DNA from: Dechloromonas denitrificans
GTDB lineage: Bacteria; Pseudomonadota; Gammaproteobacteria; Burkholderiales; Rhodocyclaceae
Assembly: GCF_020510665.1 (NCBI RefSeq)
Contig: NZ_CP075187.1
Location: forward strand, 2,466,001 to 2,530,000
Length of the DNA stretch: 64,000 nucleotides
Direction: 5' to 3'
In this document: positions 6,698 to 15,675 of the stretch, piece after piece
Layout: each line of letters starts with the position of its first letter
Numbering within the stretch: position 1 is the stretch's first letter
Translations under genes and position numbers: made by a program
Notes under the pieces: model-generated
What the model was told of the DNA's origin: nothing
Databases searched by the model: none
What the model saw: only the letters and a program-made list of their open reading frames with translations

Positions 6698-7828
6698 TTA
6701 TTGCAGCTGCTGCAAAAGCAAAGCCAAAATCCGCTTCGATGTTTCAGAGCGATCAGCCCCGCCTTCTGCCGAGAGAACTTGGACGCCGCTCCTGCTGCTT
6801 CCATCATCACTGACGTGGATACGATATTGCACCTTTGAACTGGCAACCGGTTCCGAGCTTTTCCAAAAAGCAAGCTTCGACAGGAAGCCAGGATCCTTCT
6901 TGGTGTTATCCACCTCGGGATCAACGTAGCGAACGAAGTAAAGACCTCGCGACCGGTCACGATCTTCAACCGTAAAGCCAACGCGATCAAGCGCCAGGCC
7001 AACACGACGCCAAGCACGGTCAAAGCGTTCATACACTTCGAGGGTGCCTGAACCGTCGTCCTTTGCAGCCAACTTGGCCCGGGGCTCAGCTTTTGTAACA
7101 GCAACCAACGCTTCGGCACGTTTTTCTTCAGAGCCAAGGCGAACCATCAGGCGACGCAACATCTCCGCTTCAAGCTCAGCATCGGCAGCACGCGGCTGCC
7201 AACGCGTATCCTCTTTGGAAGACGAGGTATAAACCTCCTCCATGCCGCGATGGCTGATGAATACATCGGTCGTTCCAGGCTCGGCACCCGGCTCCAGGCG
7301 AGTACGGAACTTGTCACGTTCGCCGGTCGAATAAAGCGAATCCAGGAAACTGCCCAGTGTCCGTCGAATGATATCGTCGCCGATCTTGGCCCTATTTTCA
7401 GCCCAATCGGTTTCCATTACCCCCGCATCAGGACGCTCGGTCTTGATGATAAAGCCGGTTTCCTGCCAAAAATCCTTGACCGTATCCCACAGCTTGTCAG
7501 CCGGTACAGCAACGACCAGCCAGCGCTGGTTGCCAGAGCGCTCGACACGCACCTTATCAACCTGAGGCAAAACAGCCGAATTCTGTGCCTGAGCACCGGG
7601 AGTCCGGTCTGCGCTGTAGGCCGAGAAGGTAGCACTCCCCTTGCCAGCTGCATCAGGCACCAGAAAACGGTCATCTCTGGCAATCTGCGACAGATCCGGA
7701 GGCACTTCAAGCGTAGGCGCCTTGCCTGCCGACTTGTAATCGATCTTGCGGGAATCTGGAATCAAACTGCAACCGGCCAGCGATATGGCCAGCAAGGAAA
7801 GGGTAAGGCTGGAAAGCCGACGATTCAT
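6698..7828 (-). CDS. bamC: Outer-membrane assembly lipoprotein BamC
   Basis: BamC is a lipoprotein of the beta-barrel assembly machine. The 376-residue precursor has a signal peptide with lipobox SLAGC (Cys20) and then SLIPDSRKIDYKSAGKAPTLEVPPDLS, the conserved N-terminal segment that contacts BamD. Two helix-grip domains follow: about 95-215 (with WLVVAVPADKLWDTVKDFWQETGF) and about 260-376 (with YERFDRAWRRVGLALDRVGF). It lies 15 bases downstream of dapA, the same dapA-bamC order as in E. coli, and is likely cotranscribed with it. The IS3-family element begins about 30 bases beyond the stop. Confidence 0.95.
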   Translation of the reverse strand: MNRRLSSLTLSLLAISLAGCSLIPDSRKIDYKSAGKAPTLEVPPDLSQIARDDRFLVPDAAGKGSATFSAYSADRTPGAQAQNSAVLPQVDKVRVERSGNQRWLVVAVPADKLWDTVKDFWQETGFIIKTERPDAGVMETDWAENRAKIGDDIIRRTLGSFLDSLYSTGERDKFRTRLEPGAEPGTTDVFISHRGMEEVYTSSSKEDTRWQPRAADAELEAEMLRRLMVRLGSEEKRAEALVAVTKAEPRAKLAAKDDGSGTLEVYERFDRAWRRVGLALDRVGFTVEDRDRSRGLYFVRYVDPEVDNTKKDPGFLSKLAFWKSSEPVASSKVQYRIHVSDDGSSRSGVQVLSAEGGADRSETSKRILALLLQQLQ

Positions 7829-7843
7829 GTTTTCTCCGATCCG

Positions 7844-8722
7844 TCAGGCGAGGACACCGGCCAGGCGCATTGCAGCAAGAACGCGCGGCTGGTTGGCTTC
7901 ACTCAGGGTTGTCAGCGGCAGACGAATGCCACCGGGCATCAGGCCCAGTTGCTGAACGGCCCACTTGACGGGAATCGGATTGGCTTCGCAGAAGAGATCG
8001 CGGTGCAGGCCGAGCAATTTGAACTGGATTTCACGCGCCTTGGCTACATCGCCAGCCGCGGCAGCGACACACATTTCGTGCATCAGGCGCGGCGCAACGT
8101 TTGCGGTAACCGAAATATTGCCGTGGAAGCCAAGCATGATCGAGGCGACACAGGTCATGTCGTCACCGCTATAGAGCGCGAAACCCTTGGGTGCGCGGAC
8201 GATCAGGTCGCAGGCGCGATCGAGGTTGCCGGTCGCATCCTTGACACCGACGATACCCGGCAACTCGGCCAGGCGCAGGATGGTGTCGTTCGACATGTCG
8301 GCCACCGTACGGCCCGGCACGTTATAAAGCAGGATCGGCAGTTCGACGGCCTCAGAAATCGCCTTGAAGTGACGATAGAGGCCTTCCTGGGTCGGCTTGT
8401 TGTAATAGGGAACCACCGACAGCGCCATGTCGGCGCCAGCCTTCTTGGCGAACCTGGTCAGTTCGATGGCTTCAGCTGTCGAGTTGGCGCCGGTCCCGGC
8501 AATCACGGGAATACGGCCTGCAGCGTGGTCGACCGTGACACGAATCAACTCGCAATGCTCGTCAACATTGACCGTCGGCGACTCGCCGGTTGTCCCGACG
8601 ATCACGATCGCATCCGTGCCTTCGCGCACGTGAAAATCGACCAGATTGCGCAGCGAGTTCAAATCGAGGCTGCCATCCTCGTGCATGGGGGTGACGATGG
8701 CGACAATGGATCCGGTAATCAT
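7844..8722 (-). CDS. dapA: 4-hydroxy-tetrahydrodipicolinate synthase
   Basis: DapA condenses pyruvate with aspartate semialdehyde, the first committed step of lysine and diaminopimelate synthesis. The 292-residue protein shows the complete active site: Schiff-base Lys161 (GVKDATGN), the catalytic triad Thr44/Tyr133/Tyr107 ([23 protein letters not shown]) and Arg138, which positions the substrate carboxylate. Length and motifs are fully typical. It is first in the dapA-bamC unit. Confidence 0.98.
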   Translation of the reverse strand: MITGSIVAIVTPMHEDGSLDLNSLRNLVDFHVREGTDAIVIVGTTGESPTVNVDEHCELIRVTVDHAAGRIPVIAGTGANSTAEAIELTRFAKKAGADMALSVVPYYNKPTQEGLYRHFKAISEAVELPILLYNVPGRTVADMSNDTILRLAELPGIVGVKDATGNLDRACDLIVRAPKGFALYSGDDMTCVASIMLGFHGNISVTANVAPRLMHEMCVAAAAGDVAKAREIQFKLLGLHRDLFCEANPIPVKWAVQQLGLMPGGIRLPLTTLSEANQPRVLAAMRLAGVLA

Positions 8723-8800
8723 GGCCTTGTTCTAAAAAAGGTAATCCCTTGATTGTAACTGAAGGCTATCCTGAGCGGAAAGACGCTTGGTAACAGATTG

Positions 8801-9772
8801 TTATTTTTCGACGAGCCAGCACAAACGACCACGACCGGCACGCATCACGCCGTCGGGCAAGCGCAATTCAGGATGGCGATCAGGCCCGGCCGAACAAAGC
8901 TGGCGGGCAAATTCATCGAGTCGCGCCGCAACAGGAACTCGCCAGCCGAGAGAGCGCAGGTGATAACGCAGCAAGTTTTTCAGGCGCGCCTCCGAAAGCA
9001 AGCGCAAAGCATCGAGACGCGCCTCGTCCCGCTCAGCCACAGCCAGCCAATCTGCGGCGGCCAGTTCATCCAGCAATACGCCTGCTTCGGCAAAATTTTC
9101 TGCCGCCTGCGCCAAAGCAGACTCTGCGGCCGGGAAGTGCCGGCTTGCCACGGTCAACACTTCATGCCGCAGGTAATTGCGGCTCAAAGAGAGATCACGA
9201 TTGCTTTCATCATCAACCCAGGACAGGCCATGAGCCCGGGCATAGCACTCGATTTCGGCACGCGACGCACCCAGCAGGGGACGGAGCAAGCGATAACGCC
9301 CCATCTGACGCTCGCCCGGCATCCCGGCCGCCCCCACGATGCCGGTACCGCGCAACAGATTGAACAGCAGGGTTTCGGCCTGATCGCCACGATGATGGGC
9401 TAGCAAAAGACAATCCGCCTCGATGACGGAAAAAGCCTGGTAGCGCGCCTGTCGAGCAGCCGCTTCAAGCCCGAGCCCTGTCGTGCGATCAACTTGAACG
9501 CGATGAACCCGCAAGGGAACACCGAGTTGTGCGCAGAGACCGGCACAAAAATCAGCCCAGGCGTCGGCGTTGGACGAAAGTCCGTGATGCACGTGGATGG
9601 CTGACAAACGCCCCTGACAGGGCTGGCGCGACAGGAGGTGCAGCAAAACGACCGAGTCGCAACCGCCGGAAAGCCCGACACACAGGTTTTCCGGTCCAGC
9701 AAGCCGGGCAGCCAGTTGCTGGCTTACCTGGGCCGGCAAATCAATGTTGCGCTTGTTCCTTGAAGCGGCCAT
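8801..9772 (-). CDS. tilS: tRNA(Ile)-lysidine synthase TilS, short form
   Basis: TilS modifies the CAU anticodon wobble cytidine of tRNA-Ile to lysidine so that the tRNA reads AUA. The N-type ATP pyrophosphatase P-loop is SGGCDS (35-40), followed by the family motifs [21 protein letters not shown] and [15 protein letters not shown]. At 323 residues it is about 110 shorter than the E. coli enzyme and appears to lack the separate C-terminal TilS_C domain, as some short TilS enzymes do. The start overlaps the last 32 bases of accA in another frame, so the two genes are probably translationally linked. Confidence 0.94.
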   Translation of the reverse strand: MAASRNKRNIDLPAQVSQQLAARLAGPENLCVGLSGGCDSVVLLHLLSRQPCQGRLSAIHVHHGLSSNADAWADFCAGLCAQLGVPLRVHRVQVDRTTGLGLEAAARQARYQAFSVIEADCLLLAHHRGDQAETLLFNLLRGTGIVGAAGMPGERQMGRYRLLRPLLGASRAEIECYARAHGLSWVDDESNRDLSLSRNYLRHEVLTVASRHFPAAESALAQAAENFAEAGVLLDELAAADWLAVAERDEARLDALRLLSEARLKNLLRYHLRSLGWRVPVAARLDEFARQLCSAGPDRHPELRLPDGVMRAGRGRLCWLVEK

Positions 9773-10709
9773 AGCTCATCAGCCGCTCGTAGCGCGTGGC
9801 CAGCAATTCATCAGTAGACAGTGCGGACAACTGCTTGAGCGCGTCCTGCAACGCTTTCTTCAGATTCTGCGCCATGGCGGCGTGATCGCGATGAGCGCCA
9901 CCCAGCGGTTCGCTGACGATCTTGTCGATCAGACCCAGCGTTTTCAGGCGCTGCGCCGTGATCCCCATGGTTTCGGCGGCATCCGGCGCCCGTTCGGCGC
10001 TCTTCCAGAGAATCGATGCACAGCCTTCGGGCGAAATCACAGAGTAGGTCGAGTATTGCAGCATCTGGACAATATCGCCGACGGCGATGGCCAGCGCACC
10101 ACCGGAACCGCCTTCACCGATGATGGTGACGATGACCGGCACTTTCAGTTCGGCCATCACATAAAGATTGCGGCCAATGGCTTCCGACTGACCACGCTCT
10201 TCGGCATCGATGCCGGGATAGGCGCCCGGCGTATCGACAAAAGTCATGACCGGAATGCCGAACTTCTCGGCCAGCTTCATCAGGCGCAGCGCCTTGCGAT
10301 AGCCTTCCGGGCGCGGCATGCCGAAATTGCGATAAATCTTTTCCTTGGTATCGCGACCTTTCTGGTGCCCGATGACCATGACTGGCTGGCCATTGAAGCG
10401 TGCCAGACCACCAACGATGGCGTGATCGTCGGCAAAAGCGCGATCGCCGTGCAGCTCTTCAAAATCGGTGAAGATCAGCGACAGGTAATCCAGCGTGTAA
10501 GGACGCTGCTGATGACGGGCAACCTGCGAAATCTGCCAGGGCGTGAGCTTGGCGTAGATATCCTTGGTCAATTGAGCGCCTTTGCTCTCCAGCCGATCGA
10601 TTTCGTCGGAGATATCAACGGCGGAATCATCCTGGACAAAGCGCAGCTCTTCGATTTTTGCTTCGAGGTCGGCAATGGATTGCTCGAAGTCGAGGAAACT
10701 TGTTTTCAT
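9741..10709 (-). CDS. accA: Acetyl-CoA carboxylase carboxyltransferase subunit alpha
   Basis: AccA is the alpha subunit of the carboxyltransferase half of acetyl-CoA carboxylase, which makes malonyl-CoA for fatty acid synthesis. The 322-residue sequence starts with a helical [15 protein letters not shown] region and contains the crotonase-fold signature [13 protein letters not shown] and the oxyanion-hole region [18 protein letters not shown]. Length and motifs match the family. The tilS start overlaps its end. Confidence 0.98.
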   Translation of the reverse strand: MKTSFLDFEQSIADLEAKIEELRFVQDDSAVDISDEIDRLESKGAQLTKDIYAKLTPWQISQVARHQQRPYTLDYLSLIFTDFEELHGDRAFADDHAIVGGLARFNGQPVMVIGHQKGRDTKEKIYRNFGMPRPEGYRKALRLMKLAEKFGIPVMTFVDTPGAYPGIDAEERGQSEAIGRNLYVMAELKVPVIVTIIGEGGSGGALAIAVGDIVQMLQYSTYSVISPEGCASILWKSAERAPDAAETMGITAQRLKTLGLIDKIVSEPLGGAHRDHAAMAQNLKKALQDALKQLSALSTDELLATRYERLMSYGRFKEQAQH

Positions 10710-10769
10710 GGACAGCTCGTTTTCTAGATCGGCGGGTATTTTACCCTAAAGGTTTGCCAGACCAGTTCA

Positions 10770-11387
10770 TCAATACTCGACAGGCAAGGGATCAAGGCTG
10801 CGCCAGAGGTACCAGGTCGCCACCGAACGCCACGGACGCCAGCGTTCGCCAAAATCAGCCAAAGCCTGCCGGGAGCACTTTTCCCCGGCAAAATAATGCT
10901 GGAAGACGGCACGTTGCAGACCGATGTCGTCCAACGGAAACACGTCCGGACGCAGCAAATTGAAAATCAGAAACATTTCAGCCGTCCAGCGACCGATACC
11001 GCGCACCGTCGTCAATTCAAGAATCAGCGCCTCATCGTCAAGCCCGCCCCAATCGTCGGGACAAAGCCTGCCACTGGCAAAACTCGCCGACAAATCAAGT
11101 AGATACTCTATTTTTCGCTGCGACAAACCGCAGCCAACCAAGCCTTCCGGCCCCAGTTCGAGCAATCTGGCCGGCATCAACGTACCGATTTGTGCAATGA
11201 ATCTCCCCCAGACAGCCTCGGCTGCCTTGACGGAAATCTGCTGGCCGATAATCGAACGAACCAGTGTGGCAAACGGATCGCCGCGCGAAACCAGCGCCAG
11301 ATCACCATAGCGCGACACGAGGTCGGCCATGACCGGATCGGCGGACGATAATTCAGCGGTAGCGAGCGACCAGTAGCTTGGAGCCAT
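10770..11387 (-). CDS. DNA-3-methyladenine glycosylase, AlkA-like (HhH-GPD family)
   Basis: This base-excision-repair glycosylase removes alkylated purines. The 205-residue protein has the helix-hairpin-helix TTVRGIGRWTAEMFLIF followed by FPLDDIGLQRAV. The second Asp of that segment (about residue 154) corresponds to the catalytic Asp of AlkA. It lacks the N-terminal AlkA domain and the iron-sulfur Cys cluster of EndoIII/MutY enzymes, so it is the compact AlkA type. I chose the ATG giving MAPSYWSL; the frame is open another 22 codons upstream but that segment is Cys-rich, atypical and overlaps the intergenic palindrome. Confidence 0.9.
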   Translation of the reverse strand: MAPSYWSLATAELSSADPVMADLVSRYGDLALVSRGDPFATLVRSIIGQQISVKAAEAVWGRFIAQIGTLMPARLLELGPEGLVGCGLSQRKIEYLLDLSASFASGRLCPDDWGGLDDEALILELTTVRGIGRWTAEMFLIFNLLRPDVFPLDDIGLQRAVFQHYFAGEKCSRQALADFGERWRPWRSVATWYLWRSLDPLPVEY

Positions 11388-11406
11388 GTCGCCAATTATA
11401 TGAAGA

Positions 11407-11426
11407 TGCTGCGGTCGACCGCAGCA
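11407..11426. repeat. Perfect 20-bp palindrome between divergent genes
   Basis: TGCTGCGGTCGACCGCAGCA is a perfect inverted repeat with no loop, centred on a SalI-type GTCGAC core. It lies 20 bases upstream of the glycosylase start and 84 upstream of the EAL-HDOD gene. It could be an operator for a dimeric regulator; the same core recurs elsewhere in the window. Confidence 0.7.
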
Positions 11427-11509
11427 AATCGGCCAATCAGGGCAAACGAGCATGACGCTCCACGGGCGAGTTTGCTACCATCGGCAGAAAATAATCTGGA
11501 AAGTAAGCA

Positions 11510-12694
11510 ATGCAGCAATCCGAGTTTCTGTTCATCCACCCTCTTCTCGGCCCCGATGATGCCTGGGCGGGTTACCACGCGGAATTCCCCCCCGAACGAG
11601 CTGCCAACAGCGAAATTCTGAGTGCTTGCTGCAGCCACCCACTGCTCACCGAATTTGACTTGCGCCACCCATGGTTCATTCCGGCCATGCCTGAGGCAAG
11701 CCACAATGCCGCGGTCAACAGTCGATTGGTCAATGTTTTTGCCGCTGGCTCGGCGCGACTGAAGGATAACGAGGCGCTCAGCGAATTCGAGGAACACCTG
11801 CGCCAATTGCGCTGCAAAACCGGCATCACCGTGCGCCCGGAAGACAAGCTGCCGGCAACCGGCGCCTGGGATTACCTGCTGATCAGCGCCAGCCATGCCC
11901 GCTCCCTGCCGCCTTATACGCTGCTCGGCATGGCCAGCCGGACAACCGTGTTGATCACCAGCGTACACAGCCACGCCGATCACACCTGGGGGCAGGCCAA
12001 TGCGTGCAGCCTGTCCACCGGAGAATATCTGCTGGCCAGAAACACGCAGGGCAAAAAAGCCGATACGACCCGTTTGAAATTGCTCGAAATGCTCGGCCTG
12101 CTTGCCGAAGATGCCGACACCGGTGCCCTGGAAGCCATTTTCCGACAGGAAGCCAAGCTGTCCTACAGCCTGTTGCGCCTGGTCAATTCGGCCGCCATTG
12201 CACCGCGCACACCGATCACCTGCTTTGCTCAGGCAATCAACCTGCTTGGACGGCGACAACTGCAACGCTGGCTGCAACTGCTGGTTTATGCCGATCCGAA
12301 CAACGGCCAGCAACCCAACCCCCTGCTCCAGAAAGCTGCCGCCCGTGGCCGCCTGCTCGAACTGCTCGCGCCGACCATTGCTGGCCAGAGCGCCGATGAA
12401 ATCGGGGATACCGCATTCATGATCGGGGTGTTTTCACTACTCGACACACTGCTCAACATGTCGATGAGCGAAATCCTGCAGCAACTCCCGCTGCCTGAAG
12501 TCGTCCACAAGGCGCTGGCCGAGCACGAAGGCCCGCTTGGCGAACTGCTACGCGCCATCAGTTCAGCTGAAGGCGGTGACCTGAAGTTCGCTCATGGCCA
12601 ACTTGAAAAGCTGAATATTGACGGAACGCTTTTCCTCAACGCCCAACTGACCGCCTTGAGTTGGGCGGCAAAAATCCGCCCCAGCCAGGACTAG
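11510..12694 (+). CDS. Degenerate-EAL plus HDOD domain protein (YuxH-like)
   Basis: The 394-residue protein has an N-terminal half arranged like an EAL domain (FLFIHPLLGPDDAWAGYHAEF at the start) without the catalytic EAL or DDFGTG motifs, so it should not hydrolyse c-di-GMP. The C-terminal half is an HDOD domain (LKLLEMLGLLAEDADTGALEAIFRQEAKLSYSLLRLVNS, then INLLGRRQLQRWLQLL). YuxH-type proteins of this layout are signalling proteins of largely unknown output. The ATG is preceded by a GGAAAG ribosome-binding site. A second HDOD gene lies 0.7 kb downstream. Confidence 0.85.
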   Translation: MQQSEFLFIHPLLGPDDAWAGYHAEFPPERAANSEILSACCSHPLLTEFDLRHPWFIPAMPEASHNAAVNSRLVNVFAAGSARLKDNEALSEFEEHLRQLRCKTGITVRPEDKLPATGAWDYLLISASHARSLPPYTLLGMASRTTVLITSVHSHADHTWGQANACSLSTGEYLLARNTQGKKADTTRLKLLEMLGLLAEDADTGALEAIFRQEAKLSYSLLRLVNSAAIAPRTPITCFAQAINLLGRRQLQRWLQLLVYADPNNGQQPNPLLQKAAARGRLLELLAPTIAGQSADEIGDTAFMIGVFSLLDTLLNMSMSEILQQLPLPEVVHKALAEHEGPLGELLRAISSAEGGDLKFAHGQLEKLNIDGTLFLNAQLTALSWAAKIRPSQD

Positions 12695-13332
12695 CCAAAA
12701 CGACCGCTGAGAAAGGGGTTGTACTGCCGTTCCTCACCGAGCGTGGACATCGGACCATGCCCCGGAATGAAGTCGACCGCATCACCCAGCTTGAACAAAT
12801 GTTCCTTGATCGAGCGAATCAGGGTGGCGTGGTCGCCTTTCGGGAAATCGGTTCGACCGATCGATCCCTGGAAAAGCACATCGCCGACCTGCGCCAGTTG
12901 CGTCGGCGCATGGTAAAAAACGACGTGCCCCGGCGTATGACCGGGACAATGCAAGACATCCAGTTCGACCTCGCCAAAACTGACTTTATCGCCATCGTTC
13001 AACCAGCGTGACGGCGTAAAACTGGCGACATTCGGAAAGCCGAACATCTTGCTCTGCTGCGGCATACCATCGATCCAGAAACGATCGTCCTCATGCGGCC
13101 CTTCGACAGGCACCGGGCAACGTTCCGCCAAGGCCGCCACACCGCCGGCGTGGTCGATATGGCCGTGCGTAACCAGAATCTTGGCCAACGTCAGGTTTTC
13201 ATCGCTCAGCACCTGCATGATGCGGTCGACGTCGCCGCCGGGGTCAATCACGGCCGCCTGACGGGTCTTTTCGCACCAGAAAACAGTGCAGTTCTGATCG
13301 AATGGCGTGACGGGAACAATGGCGTAGCGCAT
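12691..13332 (-). CDS. MBL-fold metallo-hydrolase, glyoxalase II-like
   Basis: This 213-residue beta-lactamase-fold hydrolase has the metal motif THGHIDHAGG and downstream ligands in HCPGHTPGHVVFY, GDVLFQGSIGRTDF and IPGHGPMS. It is the short YcbL-type form, lacking the C-terminal substrate domain of full glyoxalase II, so thioester hydrolysis is plausible but the substrate is unknown. The frame remains open for a further 247 codons upstream, but that part is antisense to the HDOD gene. MRYAIVPVTPFDQNC is the conserved family start. It is convergent with the EAL-HDOD gene, with the stops overlapping by four bases. Confidence 0.93.
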   Translation of the reverse strand: MRYAIVPVTPFDQNCTVFWCEKTRQAAVIDPGGDVDRIMQVLSDENLTLAKILVTHGHIDHAGGVAALAERCPVPVEGPHEDDRFWIDGMPQQSKMFGFPNVASFTPSRWLNDGDKVSFGEVELDVLHCPGHTPGHVVFYHAPTQLAQVGDVLFQGSIGRTDFPKGDHATLIRSIKEHLFKLGDAVDFIPGHGPMSTLGEERQYNPFLSGRFG

Positions 13333-13371
13333 GACAAAAACCGGAATGATTGGGGAGGCTGAAATTATCGC

Positions 13372-14313
13372 ATGCCAGCGCCCTTGCCCACGCTGCGCCG
13401 CGCCCTTAAACTCGGAGCCGTTCGTGACCCGCCGTACTTCGAGGACCCGCCCTGCATGATCGACCATCCGCTGCATGACATTGACGCCTGGGTGTTGCTT
13501 TTCAACAGCAATACACTGCCGGTGCTGCGCCTGACCGAGCGTCGCCTCGGCGAAATGCGCAAGAACCTTGATCGGGTTGATGCACGCGAACTGGCCAAGC
13601 TGATCCTCCAGGATCCGATCATGACCGTACGCGTCCTGGCTTTCATTCAGCCCTTGCACGGACGCGCCCTGCAGCACGACATCACAACCATCGCCAGTGC
13701 CGTGATGATGGCGGGCATTGAGCCTTTCTTCAATCGATTCAATGAATTGCTGACTATTGAAGAACAGCTTCAGGATGCCGACCGGCATGCCCTGCTGGGC
13801 ATTCTGCAGATCATTCGCCGGGCCCAGCGAGCCGCCGATTACGCTCAGGAATGGGCCATCTGGCGCCACGACATCAACATGGAAGAAATCCGGATTGCAG
13901 CCTTGTTGCACGATCTGGCCGAAATCCTTGTCTGGTGCTCGGCCCCCAAGCTGGGCCTGGATATTCTGGCCAGACAGAAAGCCGACCCGACCTTGCGCAG
14001 CGCCGAAGCCCAGACGCAGGTTCTTGGTTTCACCTTCCAGGACATCCAGCAAGCACTCTGCCGGGTCTGGCATTTACCGGAACTGTTGCTGCACCTGATT
14101 GACGACGAAAGCACCGACAATCCGCGCGTTCGCAACGTCGCGCTGGCGGTTCGCTTGGCACGACACTCGGCGCATGGCTGGACGGATGCCGCCTTGCCCG
14201 ACGATTATCGTGACATCGGCCAATTGCTCAACATCACGCCGGAAGCAGTTCGCCAGCGCCTTGGTCTGGACCCGATGCCAGCCCGCGAAGCCGACAACGA
14301 TCAGGCGCAGTAG
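13372..14313 (+). CDS. HDOD domain signalling protein
   Basis: The 313-residue protein consists mainly of an HDOD domain (RVDARELAKLILQDPIMTVRVLAF, then SAVMMAGIEPFFNRF, ALLHDLAEILVWCSAP). The HD metal-binding residues are only partly preserved (LLHDLAE), as is usual in HDOD proteins, which are regulatory rather than clearly enzymatic. MIDHPLHDID at 13456 is a possible alternative start, with GAGGA ten bases upstream; the longer start leaves only 39 bases to the divergent MBL gene. The 3' end overlaps the 44-codon membrane ORF on the opposite strand. Confidence 0.85.
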   Translation: MPAPLPTLRRALKLGAVRDPPYFEDPPCMIDHPLHDIDAWVLLFNSNTLPVLRLTERRLGEMRKNLDRVDARELAKLILQDPIMTVRVLAFIQPLHGRALQHDITTIASAVMMAGIEPFFNRFNELLTIEEQLQDADRHALLGILQIIRRAQRAADYAQEWAIWRHDINMEEIRIAALLHDLAEILVWCSAPKLGLDILARQKADPTLRSAEAQTQVLGFTFQDIQQALCRVWHLPELLLHLIDDESTDNPRVRNVALAVRLARHSAHGWTDAALPDDYRDIGQLLNITPEAVRQRLGLDPMPAREADNDQAQ

Positions 14314-14435
14314 CGCAGATTCGCCCAGTCGAGCAACAACTCAGGCATCTGGTAGGCCGCAAAAAGCAGCACCAGCACGCACAGGGCCAGCGCCAGGCCA
14401 GCCCCGATCAAGAACCAGCGCCACTGGGCTTTCAT
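14301..14435 (-). CDS. 44-residue single-span membrane protein coupled to the MFS gene
   Basis: The ORF reads MKAQWRWFLIGAGLALALCV and continues through one hydrophobic helix to QMPELLLDWANLRYCA. Its ATG overlaps the stop codon of the upstream MFS gene as ATGA, the usual arrangement for translational coupling. One transmembrane segment with a short basic N-terminus is clear. No function is known to me; it may be a small partner of the transporter. Confidence 0.6.
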   Translation of the reverse strand: MKAQWRWFLIGAGLALALCVLVLLFAAYQMPELLLDWANLRYCA

Positions 14436-15637
14436 GCCGCCGCAGTCCGTTCCAGTGGCTTTTCGTTGATCGGCCAGGAACACCAGGCGGCAATCAGGGA
14501 AAGCCCGATAGCCAGCGCCCAGGCCAGGAAATACGATCCGGTTTGATCAAAAATCCTACCGCCCAGCCAGGCCCCCAGGAAGCTGCCCAACTGATGGCCA
14601 AGAAAGACCACCCCGGTCAACATCGACATGTAGCGCAAACCAAAAATCTGCGCCACGAGACCGTTGGTCAGCGGCACCGTTCCTAGCCACAGCAAGCCCA
14701 TCACCGCTGCAAAAATCCAGGCTGCCGCGGTCGACATCGGGACCAACATGAAAATGGTGATCGCCACGGCACGCAAGGCATAAATCAGGACCAGCAGGTT
14801 TTTCTTGCTGTAGCAACCGCCGCCCCAGCCGAACAGGAAAGAGCCGAAGATATTGAACAAGCCGATCAAGGCCACCGCCGTCATCCCGACATTAGCCGTC
14901 AAGCCGGAATCGACCAGATAAGACGGCAAGTGCAGCGAAACGAACGCGGTCTGAAAACCACAAACAAAATAGCCCCAGAACAGGTAGTGAAAGCTTCGCT
15001 CGCCCCCTGCTTCGCGCAATGCCTGCCCGACCGACTGCCCCGCGCCTGAAGCCGGTTTGTGACCATCGGCCATGGCATTGGCCAGGGGTGCAATCAGGCC
15101 GATGCCGACAGCCAGCAAGACCAGCGCGATTTCCCAGCCGTAGGCAGAAATCATTGCCTGCCCGACCGGAAGCACGGCAAATTGCCCGAACGAACCGCCG
15201 GCACTGGCAATACCCAGTGCCATGCTGCGCTTCGCCGGCGTGGTGTGACGGCCGATGACGCCCATGATCACGGCAAAAGTCGTTCCGGAAAGCCCGAGGC
15301 CGATGAGCACACCGGCCGACAAATCAAGCGCCAAGGGAGAAGCCGCCTGCGACATCAGAACCAGGCCGATGACGTACAGCACGGCAGCCCCGGCAACGGT
15401 CCGACCGGCACCATGACGGTCGGCCAGCGCCCCGGCGAATGGCGAAGCCAAACCCCAGACCAGATTTTGCAGGGCGATGGCAAAGGAAAACGTCTCCCGA
15501 GTCCAGCCGTGACTGGCAGTCATCGGCTGCAGGAACAAACCAGCGGTATGGCGCACCCCCATCGACAGCGTCAGGATGATGCAGCCGACAATCATGATGA
15601 CAAGCGGCGTACGCCAGGTTTTGAGTGATGCATTCAT
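14432..15637 (-). CDS. MFS transporter, oxalate/formate or monocarboxylate-like
   Basis: The 401-residue protein has 12 predicted membrane helices and the MFS loop motif FAGALADRHGAGRTV between helices 2 and 3. The N-terminal motif TLSMGVRHTAGLFLQPMTASHGWTRETFSFAIALQNLVWG resembles the monocarboxylate and oxalate:formate antiporter branch. Substrate cannot be assigned from sequence. It overlaps the following 44-codon ORF by four bases. Confidence 0.9.
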   Translation of the reverse strand: MNASLKTWRTPLVIMIVGCIILTLSMGVRHTAGLFLQPMTASHGWTRETFSFAIALQNLVWGLASPFAGALADRHGAGRTVAGAAVLYVIGLVLMSQAASPLALDLSAGVLIGLGLSGTTFAVIMGVIGRHTTPAKRSMALGIASAGGSFGQFAVLPVGQAMISAYGWEIALVLLAVGIGLIAPLANAMADGHKPASGAGQSVGQALREAGGERSFHYLFWGYFVCGFQTAFVSLHLPSYLVDSGLTANVGMTAVALIGLFNIFGSFLFGWGGGCYSKKNLLVLIYALRAVAITIFMLVPMSTAAAWIFAAVMGLLWLGTVPLTNGLVAQIFGLRYMSMLTGVVFLGHQLGSFLGAWLGGRIFDQTGSYFLAWALAIGLSLIAAWCSWPINEKPLERTAAA

Positions 15638-15675
15638 TTGCGTGATTCCTCTGGGGCCCTATTCGAACGCGGCAA

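Noticed and set aside
7250..8752. Long open frame of 500 codons on the plus strand
   Set aside because: It is antisense to bamC and dapA, both full-length with complete motifs. Its composition is that of the reverse strand of GC-rich coding DNA.
13333..14073. Upstream extension of the MBL hydrolase frame
   Set aside because: The extra 247 codons are antisense to the HDOD gene. The conserved family start is at 13332.
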